Below, in pieces: positions 25,404-34,163 of a stretch of 45,686 nucleotides of DNA. The stretch is taken from contig CAJXDY010000015.1 of the NCBI GenBank assembly GCA_913052135.1, positions 1 through 45,686 of the forward strand. The letters are read 5' to 3'. The stretch is from UBA8106 sp913052135. Lineage in GTDB: Bacteria > Acidobacteriota > Vicinamibacteria > Vicinamibacterales > UBA823. A program made the translations under genes and the position numbers. Every line of letters starts with the position of its first letter. Position 1 is the first letter of the stretch. Under the pieces are notes generated by a model. It saw only the letters and a program-made list of their open reading frames with translations. It was not told the DNA's origin and ran no database searches.

Positions 25404-26345
25404 TCACGGATAAATATGGCTCCCAAGATATTTCATTCCATGATCACAAGCGAATGTCACAACTCGTTGTCCCGGCTTCAGTTCTTTGGCCAGTTCGATG
25501 GCGCCCACGACGTTTAACCCTGTTGAACCCCCACAAAAGAGGCCTTCTTCCTCGGCCAGGCGGCGACACATGGAAAATGCAAGATCCTGATCTACGGTGC
25601 GAATGTCGGTAAGTGTCGAACGATCTAGAAATGGCGGTTCAAAGCCAACGCCAATCCCTTCAACTCGATGTGGGCCTCCTGTACCTGTTGTCAGGAACGG
25701 CGACTGTTGAGGTTCAAAAGCCACCACGCTTACTTGGGCTTCTGATTGCATGAGGCCGCGCCACGTACCCATCAGCGCGCCTCCTGTGCCAACCGAAGCA
25801 CACAAAACGTCGAGTTTTTGATCCAATGCAGTAGCAACCTCGATACCCATCGGTTCATACCCACACGTTACATCGGGGGAGCCAAATTGATCAGCGTAAT
25901 AGGTCTGTGCATCGTTCGCGAGATCAGAAGCCCTCTCTTTCATCCGCTGGAGGAGCTCGGGGGTGATGCCCTTACCATGACTTTTTTCCACAAGAACCTT
26001 GGCACCAAAAGCTTCCATGGTTTGTTGTTTACTTTTTGAGAACGCATCAGAAAACACAGCAGTAAACCTCAGGCCCAGCGCCGCTGATACAAACGCAAGC
26101 GCAGAGCCCGTGCTGCCGCCGGTGTATTCTACGACCGTATCTCCAGGTGAGATGTCTCCCCGGCTCATCGCATTCGTTAATACGGAGAGAGCCATGCGGT
26201 CCTTGTAAGAACCAGTTGGATTCCCAGCCTCAAACTTCAGCCACACCTCTGCAGTGTTAGCCGGCACGACTTTTTGAAGTCTGATGAGCGGCGTGTTTCC
26301 AATTAATTCTAACGCTGCGGGAAATGAATTATTTATTCGAGACAA
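25404..26345 (-). CDS. PLP-dependent cysteine synthase/CBS-family enzyme
   Basis: Fold-type II PLP enzyme of the cysteine synthase / cystathionine beta-synthase family. The PLP lysine is in GSYKDR (Lys48), where classical CysK has SVKDR. The substrate-binding loop reads TGGSTG (75-80) instead of TSGNTG. The PLP phosphate-binding stretch SVGTGGALMG lies near residue 175, and GLFCGGSTG near 270. The changed loop suggests a substrate other than plain O-acetylserine, so I give no gene symbol. It is 1 bp from the following gene on the same strand, and the pair is probably one transcript. Confidence 0.9.
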   Translation of the reverse strand: MSRINNSFPAALELIGNTPLIRLQKVVPANTAEVWLKFEAGNPTGSYKDRMALSVLTNAMSRGDISPGDTVVEYTGGSTGSALAFVSAALGLRFTAVFSDAFSKSKQQTMEAFGAKVLVEKSHGKGITPELLQRMKERASDLANDAQTYYADQFGSPDVTCGYEPMGIEVATALDQKLDVLCASVGTGGALMGTWRGLMQSEAQVSVVAFEPQQSPFLTTGTGGPHRVEGIGVGFEPPFLDRSTLTDIRTVDQDLAFSMCRRLAEEEGLFCGGSTGLNVVGAIELAKELKPGQRVVTFACDHGMKYLGSHIYP

Positions 26346-26346
26346 T

Positions 26347-27102
26347 TCACAACTTTAGTGCAGTTCGTAGTTCAGCTGCTGTCAAACCTTTAACATAGAC
26401 ATCGGTACCACGGTCAAATTCTTTTGCCCGATCCAGGCCTCCCACAATTACAGGATCGAAACCGATATCTGTGACCAATTGCGAGGCAATGGCGACCCCT
26501 GCCGCATCATCACCCGCTATCGGGACGCCGATGAGGTCCCCATCGCGAAAGGCTTCCTCGCCAACTTCTATCCAGCTAATTGCATTAAAGGCACGAACTA
26601 ATCGCACCCCAGGAAGATATTCGGCGGAAGCCACACCTGTCCCTTTGGCGATTGCCTCATCAGCCATGGGTCCATCTCGATCAGCCCGAGGATTGCCGCA
26701 GTCAATAACCACTTTATCCTGCATAAGGTGTGCGTAGTCCTCACCCACTTGTGGCAAGGCGTGATAGGGCACGGCTATGAACACCACGTCACCAAACGCT
26801 GCTGCCTCAGCCGGAAACCCGGCGCTGGCATTTTCCCCTGCTTGTTTGATCAAGTCTGTTAATTGGTCTGGGTGGCGTGATGAAAAGAGAACCTGGTGAC
26901 CTGCTTCAGCCCAGCGAATTCCAATGGCTCCACCGATTCGCCCCGAACCAATGATGCCAATTTTCATTTCCTGTGACGTCTGGGCGTAACTACGATGTGA
27001 GAGTAAAGCCGAACCGATTCCTAAACACGAGCCTGCGATCAGAAGACGCTTGTTAAAATCACGTCTTGAAAGACTTGGGGGTGTATTCGATTTCATTTTC
27101 AT
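26347..27102 (-). CDS. Tat-exported NADP-binding (F420-dependent reductase-like) protein
   Basis: Rossmann protein related to NADPH:F420 oxidoreductase (COG2085-type). The core begins with KIGIIGSGRIGGAIG (residues 47-61), followed by FSSRHP, the usual place for NADP phosphate binding. Unusually, the first roughly 40 residues form a twin-arginine signal (SRRDFNKRLLIAGSCLGIGSALL, then SYAQ as a likely cleavage site). The protein is therefore predicted to be exported folded, with its cofactor. The length of 251 residues otherwise fits. ATG at 27102, GGAG upstream; a second in-frame ATG is two codons later. The gene lies 1 bp before the CysK-like gene. Confidence 0.85.
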   Translation of the reverse strand: MKMKSNTPPSLSRRDFNKRLLIAGSCLGIGSALLSHRSYAQTSQEMKIGIIGSGRIGGAIGIRWAEAGHQVLFSSRHPDQLTDLIKQAGENASAGFPAEAAAFGDVVFIAVPYHALPQVGEDYAHLMQDKVVIDCGNPRADRDGPMADEAIAKGTGVASAEYLPGVRLVRAFNAISWIEVGEEAFRDGDLIGVPIAGDDAAGVAIASQLVTDIGFDPVIVGGLDRAKEFDRGTDVYVKGLTAAELRTALKL

Positions 27103-27133
27103 TCTTTTACTACTCCACCGTGACTGATTAAGC

Positions 27134-27293
27134 TTGAACAGTGATTTACTCTTCTTTGTAATCCCGATTTAGGATTTCTTTTTGTTTTGAAGTTTTTATT
27201 AATTTCTCTACTCTTACAAACGCCACTAACCCGAAAACAAAACCTATTACTGCCAATCCTTCCATAATTATTCCCTTTTAAATCACTGTTCAA
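27134..27293. repeat. 15-bp perfect inverted repeat bounding a 160-bp segment
   Basis: TTGAACAGTGATTTA at 27134-27148 is repeated as its exact reverse complement at 27279-27293. The 160-bp segment is AT-rich and contains exactly one small reading frame with its own ribosome-binding site. The right arm ends 3 bp before the glmS stop codon. Perfect 15-bp arms at this distance are not expected by chance. Possible explanations are a miniature mobile element, a long hairpin regulating the mRNA, or paired protein-binding sites. No target-site duplication is obvious. Confidence 0.7.
27146..27265 (-). CDS. Putative 39-residue single-span membrane peptide
   Basis: Reading the minus strand from the ATG at 27265 gives MEGLAVIGFVFGLVAFVRV, one hydrophobic helix, followed by a lysine/glutamate-rich tail ending DYKEE before TAA. 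A good ribosome-binding site, AAGGGA, lies about six bases upstream. I know no family for it. Its stop codon lies within the left arm of the flanking 15-bp inverted repeat. It sits between glmS and the Tat-exported reductase, on the same strand. Translation is plausible but unproven; a 64-residue frame overlapping it lacks a membrane helix and good start signals. Confidence 0.55.
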   Translation of the reverse strand: MEGLAVIGFVFGLVAFVRVEKLIKTSKQKEILNRDYKEE

Positions 27294-27295
27294 AT

Positions 27296-29140
27296 TTACT
27301 CCACAGTGACACTTTTGGCGAGATTACGCGGTTGGTCAACGTCGCACCCGCGTTTGACGGCGACGTGATAGGCGAGCAGTTGCAAGGGAACGGTCATCAG
27401 CACCGGCATAATAAGGGGGTGTGTCGTCGGCACCGTGACGAGATGGTCCTGTGACGGATCCAGCAGCGATTCAAAACCGTTATCCGTATCGTTAGTCAAG
27501 ACGACGAGCGTTGCCCCTCGTGCCTTAGCTTCGTGTAAATTGCCCACCATCTTTTCAAATACATGATCGTGGGGTGCGATGCCAACGACAGGAACGCCTT
27601 CTTCAAGCAAGGCGATCGGCCCGTGCTTCATTTCCCCAGCGGGGTAACCCTCGGCGTGCACGTAGGAAATTTCCTTCAACTTGAGCGCACCTTCTAGGGC
27701 GATTGGATAATGAATCCCGCGCCCTAAATACAGAAAGTCATTGCATCGATAAACACGTCCAGCGATTTCTTTCATCCTGTCGTCGAGTGCGAGGGTCTCT
27801 TCCACCAAACGCGGCAATTGGGTGAGCGCTGACAGGAGTGACTGGGCGTCCTGCGACGAGATTCGATCGTGCAACCCAGCAAAGTAGAGCGCGATTAAAT
27901 GAAGTACCACCAGTTGCGTTACGAATGCCTTGGTAGATGCGACCCCGATCTCTGGACCTGCATGGGTGTAAATAGTCCCATCGGCCTCCCTGGAGACCAT
28001 ACTGTTGACGACATTACAGACCGCCAAGCTGGGGCCACCCTTCCGTTTGGCTTCCCGCAGCGCGGCCAAGGTGTCGGCCGTTTCACCTGACTGTGTGATT
28101 GCGATAGTGAGTGTTTTTGGGTTGATGATTGGGTTGCGATAACGAGACTCCGAACTGTAGTCGACTTCTACAGGGAGCTGCGCGAGGTGTTCAATCAGGA
28201 ATTTTCCGACAAGCCCTGCATGCCAGGAGGTACCACATGCGAGTATCACCACCCGTTCGATTTCACGAAGCTCCCGGTCCGAAGTGCCTAGGTCATTGAG
28301 CACGACACTTCGATTTTCAAGCGAGAGTCGACTTAATAACGTCTCTCGAATCGCATCGGGTTGTTCCCGAATCTCTTTCTGCATGAAGTGTTTGTAACCA
28401 GATTTTTCTGCCGACACAGCATCCCAGAGCACACGTTGTGGTTTCAGAGCAAGTGATTTCCCTTGAAAGTCGGTATAGGTCGGACCTTCGCGATTAATGA
28501 TGGCCATCTCGCCATCGCCAAGAAAGACGATGTTACGAGTATGGTTGAGCACCGCGGTGACATCGGAAGCGATAAAGGAACCATCTTGGCCTTGACCGAC
28601 CACAATCGGAGGACCTTGACGGGCCGCGACGATGGTGCCGGGGTCATCTGCAGAAATAATTGCGATCGCAAACATCCCGCGCATAGAACCTAGCGCACGT
28701 CGGACTGCAGGCGCGAGGCCGTCTTCACGCATTTCGCGCTCAACCAGATGCGCAATCGATTCCGTGTCAGTCTCAGTCATGAACTGGTGTCCGTCGTGTT
28801 GCAGTTCTTGCTTGAGATCAAGATAGTTTTCGATGATCCCGTTATGGACCACCACGAGACGACCAGAACAATCCACATGAGGATGAGCGTTTTCTTCGTT
28901 TGGCCGGCCGTGCGTTGCCCAGCGGGTGTGCCCTATACCGTAATCGCCCTCAACCGGCTGTTCGGTTAGTGTCTGTTCAAGACGCGCCAGCTTTCCAGCC
29001 ATACGCCGCCGCTCGATTGCGCCCTGACGCACGAGTGCGATACCTGCCGAGTCGTACCCGCGGTACTCGAGTCGACGGAGACCGTCAAGAATGATCGGTA
29101 AGGCTGGTTTCGATCCTAGATAACCGATGATGCCGCACAT
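27296..29140 (-). CDS. glmS: Glutamine--fructose-6-phosphate aminotransferase (isomerizing)
   Basis: Makes glucosamine-6-phosphate from fructose-6-phosphate and glutamine, the entry to UDP-GlcNAc for peptidoglycan and LPS. The N-terminal glutaminase domain begins MCGIIGYLG, with Cys2 as nucleophile after Met removal, and includes GIGHTRWATHG. Two SIS sugar-isomerase domains follow (ACGTSWHAG, SQSGET-like TQSGETADT, and SYVHAEGYPAGEMKHGPIAL). The C-terminus ends DQPRNLAKSVTVE, the family signature. The length of 614 residues is normal. GAGGG lies about ten bases before the ATG. It follows glmU by 31 bp, so both steps are probably co-transcribed. I see no glmS ribozyme in this short leader. Confidence 0.98.
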   Translation of the reverse strand: MCGIIGYLGSKPALPIILDGLRRLEYRGYDSAGIALVRQGAIERRRMAGKLARLEQTLTEQPVEGDYGIGHTRWATHGRPNEENAHPHVDCSGRLVVVHNGIIENYLDLKQELQHDGHQFMTETDTESIAHLVEREMREDGLAPAVRRALGSMRGMFAIAIISADDPGTIVAARQGPPIVVGQGQDGSFIASDVTAVLNHTRNIVFLGDGEMAIINREGPTYTDFQGKSLALKPQRVLWDAVSAEKSGYKHFMQKEIREQPDAIRETLLSRLSLENRSVVLNDLGTSDRELREIERVVILACGTSWHAGLVGKFLIEHLAQLPVEVDYSSESRYRNPIINPKTLTIAITQSGETADTLAALREAKRKGGPSLAVCNVVNSMVSREADGTIYTHAGPEIGVASTKAFVTQLVVLHLIALYFAGLHDRISSQDAQSLLSALTQLPRLVEETLALDDRMKEIAGRVYRCNDFLYLGRGIHYPIALEGALKLKEISYVHAEGYPAGEMKHGPIALLEEGVPVVGIAPHDHVFEKMVGNLHEAKARGATLVVLTNDTDNGFESLLDPSQDHLVTVPTTHPLIMPVLMTVPLQLLAYHVAVKRGCDVDQPRNLAKSVTVE

Positions 29141-29171
29141 GGCAGTGATCCCTCGCGATGTGTGTGCACTT

Positions 29172-30572
29172 TCACGAACGCTTCTTATCAGTCCATCCTG
29201 GCTTGTTGACCTGTCGGCCCCGTGCGACAGCTAGTGCGCCGGCCGGCACGTCATCGGTGATGGATGACCCCGAGGCTACATAGGCACCCTTCCCGACGGT
29301 TACCGGTGCGATCAGTTGCGAATCACTACCGATAAATGCGCCGTCTTCGATGACGGTTTGATGTTTCTTGGTACCATCGTAGTTGCAAATGATCGTGCCA
29401 GCACCGACATTCACCTTTTGGCCGATTGTCGCATCACCCAGATAGGCGAGGTGACTCGCTTTTGTCCCTGCGCCGATCGCAGCTTTTTTAATTTCCACGA
29501 AGTTGCCAATCTTCACGTCGGCGCCAATGTCACTCTCGGGGCGCAGGTGAGCAAAGGGGCCAATCCGTGCACCTTTTGCGATCCGCGATCCAGTAATTAC
29601 ACAATGATTTTGAATGGTGACGCCGTCTTCAAGTGTCGAGTCAACAATTCGAGAACCGCTATGAATCTCACAGGCGGCACCGATACGAGTTTGTCCTTCC
29701 AGTATAACCCCGGGATGTAGCACGGTATCAGGGCCCACCGTTACATCTACGTCCACAAACGTTGACGCAGGATTGTCAATGGTCACGCCAGCTGCCATGA
29801 GTTCTTCGTTTTTACCTTGTCGCACGATTGCATTCACCTCCGCCAATTCCCCCTGGCTGTTGATGCCCTGAATCTCGTCCGCATGCTCCAGCGTGAGCGT
29901 CTCGATCGGTAAATTCAGTCGCTGGTAGATTGAGACAATATCGGGCAAATAGTACTCGCCTTGCTCATTTTCTGCTGCAATTTGTTTCAGTGAATCGAAA
30001 AGGGGTGCCAGTTCAAACGCATAGATCCCACTGTTTATTTCTCGGATCTTACGTTGTTTGTCGGTCGCATCTCGCTCCTCAACAATACCGATTAATTGGC
30101 CGTTACGGCGCAAGATTCGGCCATATCCGTAAGCGCGTGGCACGTTGGCTGTCAGCACTGTCAGCCCTGCCGCCGTCGCGCGATGGGTCTCCAATAGGCC
30201 TGTTAGGGTCGACGGGCGTATAAGAGGAACATCACCGGCAAGAAGCAAAAGGGTGCCGGTTGCACCAGCCAAGAGTGATTCGGTTTGCAAAAGTGCGTGT
30301 CCGGTTCCAAGCTGAGGTTCTTGGTACACAAATTCAATCGAAGCTCGACCAGCGAGCGCATCTTCTACGAGGCCAGCCTTGTGTCCCACGACGACTGCAA
30401 TTGAGCTTACTTTGAGAGGTTCGATTGCGCGTAAAACGTGAACAATAATCGGCAAGCCAGCAACGGCGTGAAGCACCTTCGGCAGGGAAGACTTCATTCT
30501 GGCGCCTTGACCAGCGGCCAATACTACAATGTGCGTGTTGGTTGTGGAATTTCGAGTCTGAATCACAGTCAC
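29172..30572 (-). CDS. glmU: Bifunctional GlcNAc-1-P uridyltransferase / GlcN-1-P acetyltransferase
   Basis: Makes UDP-GlcNAc from glucosamine-1-phosphate. The N-terminal nucleotidyltransferase domain shows LAAGQGARMKSSLPKVLH (the G-x-G-T/A-R-M signature), then GTGHALLQTE and LLAGDVPLI. The C-terminal half is a left-handed beta-helix of hexapeptide repeats, with the acetyltransferase stretch KIGNFVEIKKA and GDATIGQKVNVGAGTIICNYDG. The length of 466 residues is normal. The start is GTG at 30572; a GTG two codons later is equally possible. It is upstream of glmS on the same strand. Confidence 0.97.
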   Translation of the reverse strand: MTVIQTRNSTTNTHIVVLAAGQGARMKSSLPKVLHAVAGLPIIVHVLRAIEPLKVSSIAVVVGHKAGLVEDALAGRASIEFVYQEPQLGTGHALLQTESLLAGATGTLLLLAGDVPLIRPSTLTGLLETHRATAAGLTVLTANVPRAYGYGRILRRNGQLIGIVEERDATDKQRKIREINSGIYAFELAPLFDSLKQIAAENEQGEYYLPDIVSIYQRLNLPIETLTLEHADEIQGINSQGELAEVNAIVRQGKNEELMAAGVTIDNPASTFVDVDVTVGPDTVLHPGVILEGQTRIGAACEIHSGSRIVDSTLEDGVTIQNHCVITGSRIAKGARIGPFAHLRPESDIGADVKIGNFVEIKKAAIGAGTKASHLAYLGDATIGQKVNVGAGTIICNYDGTKKHQTVIEDGAFIGSDSQLIAPVTVGKGAYVASGSSITDDVPAGALAVARGRQVNKPGWTDKKRS

Positions 30573-30638
30573 AGTGTAGATCGAGCCCAGCGATTATGTT
30601 GCACTTCTGTGACGGAGGTTCACTGGAAAGGCTCGAAT

Positions 30639-31283
30639 CTAGAATACCGATCGTCGTTGCTTCGAAGGTGAGGGTGGTGGCTCCTCGACGAGTGTCTGAA
30701 ACTCTATTTCATCTTTAAATATCTCGAAATCGACTTCTTGCAGTGCCACAAGACGATTCTCTGAATCAAGTTCAATCGCGCGGCCTAGGTGTGGTAGTGC
30801 CTGTTCGGCGTTGCCTTGTTGAGCAAAAAGCACAGCAAGCATGTAGTGCGCTCCGTCAGCAGAAGGATTCTCTCTGACAGCCTGCTCCAAATATCCCAGC
30901 GCTTTTTCGGTTTCATGTTCGTTGAGAGCCATCGTCGCGGCCAATACGAGTTCCTCTTGGGTTTGGGGTTCGGCAGAGAGGGGAGCCAGTTCCCGTTCAC
31001 AGATCTTTAGGTAAATTCGAACACGTTCGTGTAGTTCCCTCTCGTCACTGTGTTCGTCAAGGACGGCTTGTAGCGCCGAAGATGCACCAGTGAAATTACG
31101 CTGCTGGAGAGCTTCGAGTCCCTTTTCATAAAGTTTCACTGCCTCAAGATAGCTCGTTCGCTTAGCGTCTACTCCAGACGGTCGAGCTGTTTTCGAGGAA
31201 GCTTTCACTTTTGGACTCGACCGAGCTTTCCTGGTAGTTGCCGTCTTCTTTGTTTGAGTGCCGGTACGGCGCTCTTTTGTCAT
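30639..31283 (-). CDS. TPR-repeat protein with basic N-terminus
   Basis: 214 residues. The first about 40 are basic and low complexity (TKKTATTRKARSSPKVK), resembling a histone-like tail. Tetratricopeptide-type helix pairs follow (YEKGLEALQQRNFTGASSAL and, later, ALGYLEQAVRENPSADGAHYMLA followed by a second typical repeat with ALPHLGRAIELD). The C-terminus is proline-rich. No catalytic domain, so it is probably a protein-interaction adaptor. I cannot assign a partner. A possible promoter (TTGACC, 17 bp, TAATGT) lies upstream on the minus strand in the 165-bp gap to rsmI. Confidence 0.8.
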   Translation of the reverse strand: MTKERRTGTQTKKTATTRKARSSPKVKASSKTARPSGVDAKRTSYLEAVKLYEKGLEALQQRNFTGASSALQAVLDEHSDERELHERVRIYLKICERELAPLSAEPQTQEELVLAATMALNEHETEKALGYLEQAVRENPSADGAHYMLAVLFAQQGNAEQALPHLGRAIELDSENRLVALQEVDFEIFKDEIEFQTLVEEPPPSPSKQRRSVF

Positions 31284-31448
31284 CGAGCCTCCTACGTTAG
31301 TTTTGGTGTGCCATTAAGTTAAGGCGAAGAATACGCGAAAAACCATCTTCGAGCCGCGTTACATTAGCAGAAGCACCACTATCGGTCAAGAAGATGAAAA
31401 AATCCCGCAAATTATTTAAGAGAATCAACATTTTTGTGGTCATTTAAC

Positions 31449-32288
31449 CTATGTTTTGGCCCTTACAATTGCTGAGTAAATATCACGAGACTTCATATCA
31501 TAAGATTTTGCAATTCGAGAGATTGATGCTCGCTTTCCAAGACCTAACTGTTCTGTTAAGTGACGGAATTCTTTCCATATCTGTTCAGTTGTCGGCGGGC
31601 TCTTTTTCTTAGAAGATAATATTCTAGGTTGTATGACTACAGTTATTTCACCCTTAACCTTTGAGCTGAGCGACTTCAGAACCTCAGAAATAGGTCCTTT
31701 GACCAATTCCTCGTGAACTTTCGTCATTTCACGCGCTATTACGATATCTCTGTCATTCATAATATGTTGCATCTGTTCGAGTGTGGTCCTTATTCTATGA
31801 GGTGACTCAAAGAAAACGATGGCACGCTCTTCATTGGTCAGCTCATTAAGCCAAGGAATTCGGTCTTTTAACCTACTTGGAGAGAACCCTACAAAGGTAA
31901 AAGCTCCAGTTAAAAGACCAGATGCCGAAATGGCCGTGATGACGGCACTCGGTCCAGGTATTACTTCGACTCGAATTCCAGCTTCAGTCGCAGCAGCGAC
32001 GATAAGTGCACCAGGATCTGAAATTGTTGGTGTTCCAGCATCAGACACTAGGGCAATTGCCTGATCATTATTCAGCTTGTTAAGTAACAAAGCCTGTTTA
32101 CGTTTTTCGTTGTGGGCATGAAAACTCGTAGTTGGAGTGAGAATCGAGTAATGTTGAAGCAATTTGGCAGTTCGGCGTGTGTCCTCGGCTGCAATTAGGC
32201 TCACCTCTCGTAATACGCGTAGGGCTCGAAACGAGATGTCTTCCAGGTTGCCAATTGGCGTGGCAACCACGTAGAGAGTGCCGGACAT
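31449..32288 (-). CDS. rsmI: 16S rRNA (cytidine(1402)-2'-O)-methyltransferase
   Basis: Tetrapyrrole-methylase-fold enzyme that 2'-O-methylates C1402 in the ribosomal P site. Signatures: LYVVATPIGNLEDISFRAL at the N-terminus, AAEDTRRTAKLL, FHAHNEKRK, LVSDAGTPTISDPG and EVIPGPSAVITAISASGL. The length of 279 residues is normal. The gene is visibly more AT-rich than its neighbours. A TACAAT -10-like hexamer lies about 75 bp upstream (minus strand, within 32289-32413), without a good -35. It is divergent from the DUF885 gene. Confidence 0.96.
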   Translation of the reverse strand: MSGTLYVVATPIGNLEDISFRALRVLREVSLIAAEDTRRTAKLLQHYSILTPTTSFHAHNEKRKQALLLNKLNNDQAIALVSDAGTPTISDPGALIVAAATEAGIRVEVIPGPSAVITAISASGLLTGAFTFVGFSPSRLKDRIPWLNELTNEERAIVFFESPHRIRTTLEQMQHIMNDRDIVIAREMTKVHEELVKGPISEVLKSLSSKVKGEITVVIQPRILSSKKKSPPTTEQIWKEFRHLTEQLGLGKRASISRIAKSYDMKSRDIYSAIVRAKT

Positions 32289-32413
32289 GGTGAGTACCGT
32301 ACGCTTGTGTGAACGCGTGATTCAGGAAAATAACAGAAAACAGAACTGGACGTCGTGTAGCGCTATTGTACCATTTGGAGTGATTTCGGCGGTGATGAAC
32401 CAAATCGAGCCCA

Positions 32414-34084
32414 ATGAACAGACCGATACAGTCAGCTGAACCTTTGACGCATCTTGTGGAGGAATATCTGTCCTATCTCTACGAAATGCACCCTACGGAT
32501 GCAGCGTTCGATGGCATCCACATCAATGATGATCTATTGGAAAATCCTAGTGCGGGAGCGCTGGAGGCCCAAGGGCGTGAACTCGGAGGCTTTCGGCGCC
32601 GTTTTGAGGCTATTGGGTCGGAGGAGCTCACGTCTGTCGAACGCCTCGAGCGACGGATGCTTGAAGATAATGTGCGCGGGCGGATCTTTGAGCAAGAAGA
32701 ATTGCAGAGTTGGAAGCGCGAGCCCCGTAAATATGCCGAGACCCTAGCAATGAGTCTTGCAGGGCAAATGCTCTTTCCTTACGCACCAGTCGAAGAGCGT
32801 GCCCGCCGAATTCTCTCGAAACTTCGACAGGTTCCGAGATTCATAGAGGCCGCCCGTACCAATATTGATGATCCACCCGGTATTTTCGTTAAGATCGGAG
32901 CAACAGCTTTTGAAGGAACGCTAACGTTCATTGAACGCGACCTACCAAAAGCTTTATCTGCACTCGACGACCCGCACTTGCTCGGCGATCTTGCTGACGC
33001 ATCGACAGAAGCAAGTCAGACCATCCAAAGGTACCTTGAATATCTACGAGATGACCTAGCGCCGCGATGCCGAGGATCCTTTCGTTTGGGCCGCAAGCAT
33101 TTCGAAGAAAAGTTGCGCCTGGAAGAAGGCATTACGTTAGAGGTTGATCAATTGCTGGCCATCGGCATGCGGGAGTTACGCGAAACGCAAGAAGAATTTC
33201 GACGCGTTGCGGGCCGCCTAAACGGCGAAGATCCTCACGATGCGTGGAGTCGTGTGAAAGACGATCATCCAAGTAACGCTGAACTTGTGCCGGTTGTCAG
33301 TCAACAAGTCGAGGAATTGTCTAAGTTCGTTGAGCGAAACGCTATTGTCTCGATCCCGCAAAGCGAGTCCCTCGTTGTTGCACCAACTCCAGAGTTTTTC
33401 CGATGGACGTTTGCCAGCATGTGGACACCTGGGCCATTCGAATTAAACCCAGATCGCGCATACTATTACATTACTGCCGCCGATCCGAACTGGCCTGCGG
33501 ATCGTCAAAATGCACACCTTCGAGATTTTTCCCACGGTGCGCTTTGGTGTGTGTCGATTCACGAAGCCGTTCCAGGGCATTTTTTGCACTTCCAGCACTT
33601 GAGGCAGGTTAAATCGAAATCCCGCAAATCGATCTTGTTTTCAGCGTCGTCTTTTATTGAGGGTTGGGCGCACTATTGTGAAGAGATGATGATAAATGCG
33701 GGATTCGGTCGAGGCGATGACCATATTCGCTTGGGGCAACTTGCCGAAGCTCTGATTAGACTCGCGCGGCTTGTCGTAGGTATCAAGCTACACGCGGAGG
33801 ACTATTCGGTGGAGCAGGGGGTCCGGTTTTTTCGCGATGAGGCTTTTCTTGAAGAAGGGAACGCGCGTCAGGAGGCGGAGCGAGGCACCTTTGATCCAAG
33901 TTATATTGTGTACGCTGTAGGTAAGTTGATGTTGCTAAAGTTGCGCACGGATTACGAGGCTCATCGCCCAGCGGGCTATTCTCTGAAAGACTTCCACGAC
34001 ACAGTGTTGTCCAATGGGGCCGTGCCATTTTGGATGCACCGGAAACTAATGCTTGGCCAGAACGATGGAAACCTATTGGATTAA
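32414..34084 (+). CDS. DUF885-family putative metallopeptidase
   Basis: 556-residue member of the DUF885 family, which is related to zinc-dependent M2/M32-like carboxypeptidases. The zinc motif HEAVPGH lies near residue 383, followed by EGWAHYCEEMM about 33 residues later, whose glutamate would be the third ligand. No signal peptide is visible, so it is likely cytoplasmic, whereas many homologues are exported. The C-terminal RRFRDEAFLEE-like region (VRFFRDEAFLEEGNA) is also typical. The substrate is unknown. It stands alone: divergent from rsmI and followed by the fmdB promoter region. Confidence 0.88.
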   Translation: MNRPIQSAEPLTHLVEEYLSYLYEMHPTDAAFDGIHINDDLLENPSAGALEAQGRELGGFRRRFEAIGSEELTSVERLERRMLEDNVRGRIFEQEELQSWKREPRKYAETLAMSLAGQMLFPYAPVEERARRILSKLRQVPRFIEAARTNIDDPPGIFVKIGATAFEGTLTFIERDLPKALSALDDPHLLGDLADASTEASQTIQRYLEYLRDDLAPRCRGSFRLGRKHFEEKLRLEEGITLEVDQLLAIGMRELRETQEEFRRVAGRLNGEDPHDAWSRVKDDHPSNAELVPVVSQQVEELSKFVERNAIVSIPQSESLVVAPTPEFFRWTFASMWTPGPFELNPDRAYYYITAADPNWPADRQNAHLRDFSHGALWCVSIHEAVPGHFLHFQHLRQVKSKSRKSILFSASSFIEGWAHYCEEMMINAGFGRGDDHIRLGQLAEALIRLARLVVGIKLHAEDYSVEQGVRFFRDEAFLEEGNARQEAERGTFDPSYIVYAVGKLMLLKLRTDYEAHRPAGYSLKDFHDTVLSNGAVPFWMHRKLMLGQNDGNLLD

Positions 34085-34108
34085 ACCTTTCCCACAGGTG
34101 TTGTGTCG

Positions 34109-34138
34109 TTGACAATTCTGAGAGCATCCCACTACGAT
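34109..34138 (+). promoter_or_regulatory. Probable promoter of the FmdB-type gene
   Basis: A perfect TTGACA (34109-34114), 18 bp, then TACGAT (34133-34138, 4/6 match). It lies 25 bp upstream of the ATG at 34164 in the 79-bp gap after the DUF885 gene. Confidence 0.5.
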
Positions 34139-34163
34139 CAGGAAATTATCAACAAATTAAGAA

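Noticed and set aside
27099..27293. 64-residue minus-strand frame next to the Tat-exported protein
   Set aside because: It overlaps the better-supported 39-residue membrane peptide, spans both inverted-repeat arms and has no sensible start signal.
29141..29171. Possible glmS ribozyme/riboswitch in the glmU-glmS gap
   Set aside because: The gap is 31 bp, far too short, and none of the ribozyme core is seen.
31344..31396. Inverted repeat CATCTTC...GAAGATG flanked by A runs between rsmI and the TPR gene
   Set aside because: Only 7 bp with a 39-nt loop, too weak to call a terminator.
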